Source of the DNA: Chaetoceros tenuissimus
Lineage: Eukaryota; Bacillariophyta; Thalassiosirophyceae; Chaetocerotales; Chaetocerotaceae
Direction of reading: 5' to 3'
DNA length: 56,547 nt
NCBI GenBank assembly: GCA_021927905.1
Contig: BLLK01000034.1
Coordinates: forward strand, 1 to 56,547
Shown: positions 53,573 to 56,547 of the stretch, piece after piece
Layout: each line of letters starts with the position of its first letter
How positions within the stretch are numbered: the first letter of the stretch is position 1
Notes under the pieces: generated by a model
What the model was told of the DNA's origin: nothing
Seen by the model: only the letters and a program-made list of their open reading frames with translations
Database searches by the model: none
Position numbers and translations under genes: made by a program

Positions 53573-56547
53573 ATGAACTCTAACTCTTCACATCCACACA
53601 CAAACTTAGGAAGAAGACTGAAAGGAACAGAAAGGGCAATGGGAAGCGTTGCTGAGTTTCAAAGCACTTCTATGAAACCTGGCCATACTTCTGCTCCTAG
53701 CTCGACTCTAAACAATACACCTCTATTTGATGATATAAATTACTTTGAACCGACAGAAGAGAGAAGAACAAATTACAAACGAAACAATCCTTATTCTCAT
53801 GCCGGGAATACTAGAGATAAAACTGAACCAAATCAATTCAGAGAGATTGCTGAAAAAAATCAATTCAAGAAACAAAGATCCAACGGAATTGAAGATGAAA
53901 CCAATATCAACATGCCGTTCTATGATTTTCCAGAACCATATGATCATTCCTATCAATTTGATGATAGAAATATGCATATCTCCGACAAGAAAAGGAGTGC
54001 TTCTTCGACTAGTTATACGCCACTTCCACATTCGCCTAGTGACAATACTGACCGTCATCACCAACAACTACAACAGCAGAAGGATCAGAGAGCTTCATCA
54101 TACTCGTGCAATCATCCGTCTGCTATCAATCATCCTGATACATCCGTAGCCCATGATCATGTTACTGCTCGGTATGATGTCACTAATCAGCATGATGATA
54201 ATGTAAGGAATATGCGTACCACCGACAAGAAAAGGATTGCTTCTTCAAGTAGTCATACGTCACCTACAGCTTTTCCTACTCACAATATGGACCGGCACCA
54301 ACAACTACAACAGCAGAAGGATCAGAGAGCTTCTTCATATTCCTTTAATCATCCGTCTGCTTTCAATCATCCTGAGACAACTGTAGCCCATGTTAACGAT
54401 GATACTGCTCGGCATGATGATAATGTAAGGAATATGCGTACCACTGACAAGAAAAGGATTGCTTCTTCAAGTAGTCATACGTCACCTACAGCTTTTGCTA
54501 CTCACAATAATTACAATCATCACAAACAGCAGAAGGATCAGAGAGCATCTCCATACTCGTGCAATCATTCTTCTGCTGTCAATCATCCTTCTGCATTCAA
54601 TCATCTTTCTGCTTTCCATCATCCTGACACATCTATAGTCCATGATGACGAAATTGCTCGGTACAATGATACTGCTTGGCATGATAATAATGATAGGAAT
54701 ACGCGTGTATCGGACAAGAAAAGGAGTACTTCTTCGAGTAGTCATACGCAACCTCCAGCTTTTGCTCCTCACAATAATTACAATCATCACCAACAGCAGA
54801 AGGATCAGAGAGCTTCTACATACTCGTACTATCATTCTTCTGCTCTCAATCATCCTGAGACATCTGTAGCCCATGTTAACAATAAAACTGCTCACTATGA
54901 TGATGATGATAGGAATATGCGTGCCACCGACAAGAAAAGGAGTGCTTCTTCAAGAAGCCATACGCCACCTACAGCTTTTGCTACTCACAATATGGACCGT
55001 CATCAGCAGCTACAACAGCAGAAGGATCAGAGAGCATCTTCATATTCCTTTAATCATCCGTCTGCTGTCAACCATCCTGAGACATCTGTAGCTAGTGATC
55101 ATGCTATTGCTCGGTATGATGATGATGATGATAGGAATATGCTTATCTCCGACGAGAAAAGGATTGCTACTTCAAGTAGCCATATGTCACCTACAGCTTT
55201 TGCAACTCACAATAATTACAATTATCAGCAACTACAACAGCAGAAGGATCAGAGAGCATCTTCATATTCCTTTCATCATCCGTCTGCTGTCAATCATCCT
55301 GACACATCTGTAGCTAATGATCATGCTATTGCTCGGTATGATGATGATGATAGGATTACGCGTGTCTCGAGCAAGAAGATGAGTGCTTCTTCAAGTAGCC
55401 ATATGCCACCTACAGCTTTTGCTACTCACAATATGGACCGTCATCAGCAGCTACAACCACAGCAGAAGGATCAGAGAGCTTCTACATACTCGTACAATCA
55501 TTCTTCTGTTGTCAATCATCCTGAGACATCTGTAGCTAATGATCATGCTATTGCTCGGTATGATGATGATGATAGGAATACGCGTGTCTCGAACAAGAAG
55601 ATGAGTGCTTCCTCGAGTAGTCATACGCAACCTCCATATTTTACTAGTGACAATATAGATCGTCATCAGCAGCTACAACCACAGCAGAAGGATCAGAGAG
55701 CTTCATCATACTCGTGCAATCATTCTTCTGCTGTCAATCATCCTGAGACATCTGTAGCTAATGATCATGCTATTGCTCGGTATGATGATGATGATAGGAA
55801 TATGCGTACCACCGACAAGAAAAGGAGTGCTTCTTCAAGTAGTCATACGTCACCTACAGCTTTAGCTCCTCACAATAATTACAATCATCATCAACAGCAG
55901 AAGGATCATAGAGCTTCTACATACTCGTACAACCATCCGTATAACATCAATGATTCTGCCAGTTGTTTGGGTGCTATACCAGATAAGGTACACGTTGAAA
56001 CTATTAGAGCATATACTTCGCAGAAGGATCAGAATAAGTCCATTGAGCCGAATCGAGATCATATACAATATCGACATTTGCATCAACATCCAAATCGATA
56101 TGATGGAAGAAATGATTGTGAAAGTTCTCATGATGAATTGAAAATGAGTCTCTTGGAAAAAAGTTCTTCTAGAAGTCAAACACCACTTGAAACATCTCCC
56201 ACAAACAAGTATTGCTATCATAATCCAAAATTGGATCAGAGAGCTCCTTCATACTCGCTCAATCCTCCAGGCAGTAACTATTCATTGCCCGATACGTATG
56301 ATCGCTACTTCAATACAACATTCTTGACTGATCCAAAGAATGTCGAAAAGTCAAAAGAAAGAATGATGTCATCTCAAATTTTTCTTCGAGGAAAGATTGC
56401 AGCTACCCGGGCTCATGTTGAGGCTCTTGAAAATGTCGAAACTCAGCTAAATGTCAAAGGTGATATTCCCATGACTTCCAAGAGCAACCTCCTTCAGTGT
56501 GATATTTTTGAACAGAGACAAAGTAATCAGGCCGATACATTTCAACA
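53573..56547 (+). CDS. HSF-domain protein with tandem repeats, block B (3' end outside window)
   Basis: Same start as block A (MNSNSSHPHTNLGRRLKG) and open to the right edge, 991 codons, by my reading. The first 130 residues are virtually identical to block A. The repeat region again has about nine units built on QQKDQRAS, NHP[DE]TSVA and DKK-S-SSSH, but the unit sequences differ markedly, with SPTAFATHN and RNMRTTDKKR replacing QPSIFTSDK and GNMHISDKKR. The linker after the repeats differs by roughly a fifth of residues, then identity recovers (SNYSLPDTYDRYFN, FLRGKIAATRAHVEAL). The C-terminal HSF domain is expected beyond the edge but not seen. Still in frame, so probably functional. Confidence 0.8.
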   Translation, partial: MNSNSSHPHTNLGRRLKGTERAMGSVAEFQSTSMKPGHTSAPSSTLNNTPLFDDINYFEPTEERRTNYKRNNPYSHAGNTRDKTEPNQFREIAEKNQFKKQRSNGIEDETNINMPFYDFPEPYDHSYQFDDRNMHISDKKRSASSTSYTPLPHSPSDNTDRHHQQLQQQKDQRASSYSCNHPSAINHPDTSVAHDHVTARYDVTNQHDDNVRNMRTTDKKRIASSSSHTSPTAFPTHNMDRHQQLQQQKDQRASSYSFNHPSAFNHPETTVAHVNDDTARHDDNVRNMRTTDKKRIASSSSHTSPTAFATHNNYNHHKQQKDQRASPYSCNHSSAVNHPSAFNHLSAFHHPDTSIVHDDEIARYNDTAWHDNNDRNTRVSDKKRSTSSSSHTQPPAFAPHNNYNHHQQQKDQRASTYSYYHSSALNHPETSVAHVNNKTAHYDDDDRNMRATDKKRSASSRSHTPPTAFATHNMDRHQQLQQQKDQRASSYSFNHPSAVNHPETSVASDHAIARYDDDDDRNMLISDEKRIATSSSHMSPTAFATHNNYNYQQLQQQKDQRASSYSFHHPSAVNHPDTSVANDHAIARYDDDDRITRVSSKKMSASSSSHMPPTAFATHNMDRHQQLQPQQKDQRASTYSYNHSSVVNHPETSVANDHAIARYDDDDRNTRVSNKKMSASSSSHTQPPYFTSDNIDRHQQLQPQQKDQRASSYSCNHSSAVNHPETSVANDHAIARYDDDDRNMRTTDKKRSASSSSHTSPTALAPHNNYNHHQQQKDHRASTYSYNHPYNINDSASCLGAIPDKVHVETIRAYTSQKDQNKSIEPNRDHIQYRHLHQHPNRYDGRNDCESSHDELKMSLLEKSSSRSQTPLETSPTNKYCYHNPKLDQRAPSYSLNPPGSNYSLPDTYDRYFNTTFLTDPKNVEKSKERMMSSQIFLRGKIAATRAHVEALENVETQLNVKGDIPMTSKSNLLQCDIFEQRQSNQADTFQ
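54040..55940 (+). repeat. Coding tandem-repeat array, block B
   Basis: About nine diverged units of roughly 200-230 bp. There is no 459-bp higher-order period as in block A. A unit around 54575-54700 (NHPSAFNHLSAFHHPDTS, DTAWHDNNDRN) corresponds to the unit around 6780-6900 in block A, so a few units are recognisably orthologous while others have turned over. Confidence 0.85.

Larger units (their letters stand above)
48793..56547 (+). repeat. Segmental duplication, block B
   Basis: Direct-orientation copy of 319-7860, cut by the window edge on the right. Its left boundary falls inside the KEA coding region and directly abuts the transposase fragment. Confidence 0.95.

Overview
The window looks like nuclear DNA of a diatom or closely related stramenopile. 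Two proteins start with a signal peptide followed by an ASAF-type cleavage motif, the signature of diatom plastid import. The LTR retrotransposon is a Copia element of the diatom (CoDi-like) type, the genome is AT-rich, introns are short, and there is a heat-shock-factor (HSF) DNA-binding domain gene of a family that is expanded in diatoms. No rRNA, convincing tRNA or CRISPR is visible.

The window is framed by a direct segmental duplication. Block A (about 319-7860, continuing to 8665) and block B (48793-56547, running off the right edge) carry the same genes in the same order: a KEA-type K+/H+ antiporter (-), a CreA-family plastid protein (+), a Kelch/TM/RING-H2 protein (-), a small hypothetical ORF (-) and a long repeat-containing HSF-domain protein (+). 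The blocks are nearly identical outside the HSF repeats but have decayed in a complementary way. CreA is broken in A and intact in B. The RING gene is intact in A and frameshifted in B. KEA continues to the window edge in A and is cut off in B by junction with a transposase. The small ORF is open in A and has a stop in B. A third, shorter KEA fragment lies at 42110-42981.

Between the blocks are two large surface-glycan type glycosyltransferase genes: 9849-13515 (-), with a GT92-like domain, a second glycosyltransferase-like domain, EGF and ShK-like repeats; and 33562-36156 (+), type II membrane, with a TOD1/MUCI70-like domain. Each has decayed relatives: 31495-32075 for the first, 19248-19660 and 41288-42108 for the second. 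The rest is mobile and repetitive DNA.

Mobile elements are: a Copia element (22133-28640) whose gag-pol-LTR part is inverted relative to its own 5' LTR and gag start, inserted in a minisatellite; a piggyBac-type TTAA element (32257-33287); MITE-like elements at 15873-16067 and 21166-21855; a 1.4-kb TIR element (37255-38698); a retroelement-type PD-(D/E)XK nuclease (43285-44622); and a degenerate hAT-like transposase (46901-48792). There is also a 1.8-kb satellite (29071-30870, including a 139-bp unit) and a 21-bp minisatellite (18290-18805).

The most interesting points are the reciprocal decay of the duplicated blocks, the divergence restricted to the HSF repeat array, the reconstructable in-frame inversion of the Copia element, and the chimeric pseudogene block at 41288-42981.
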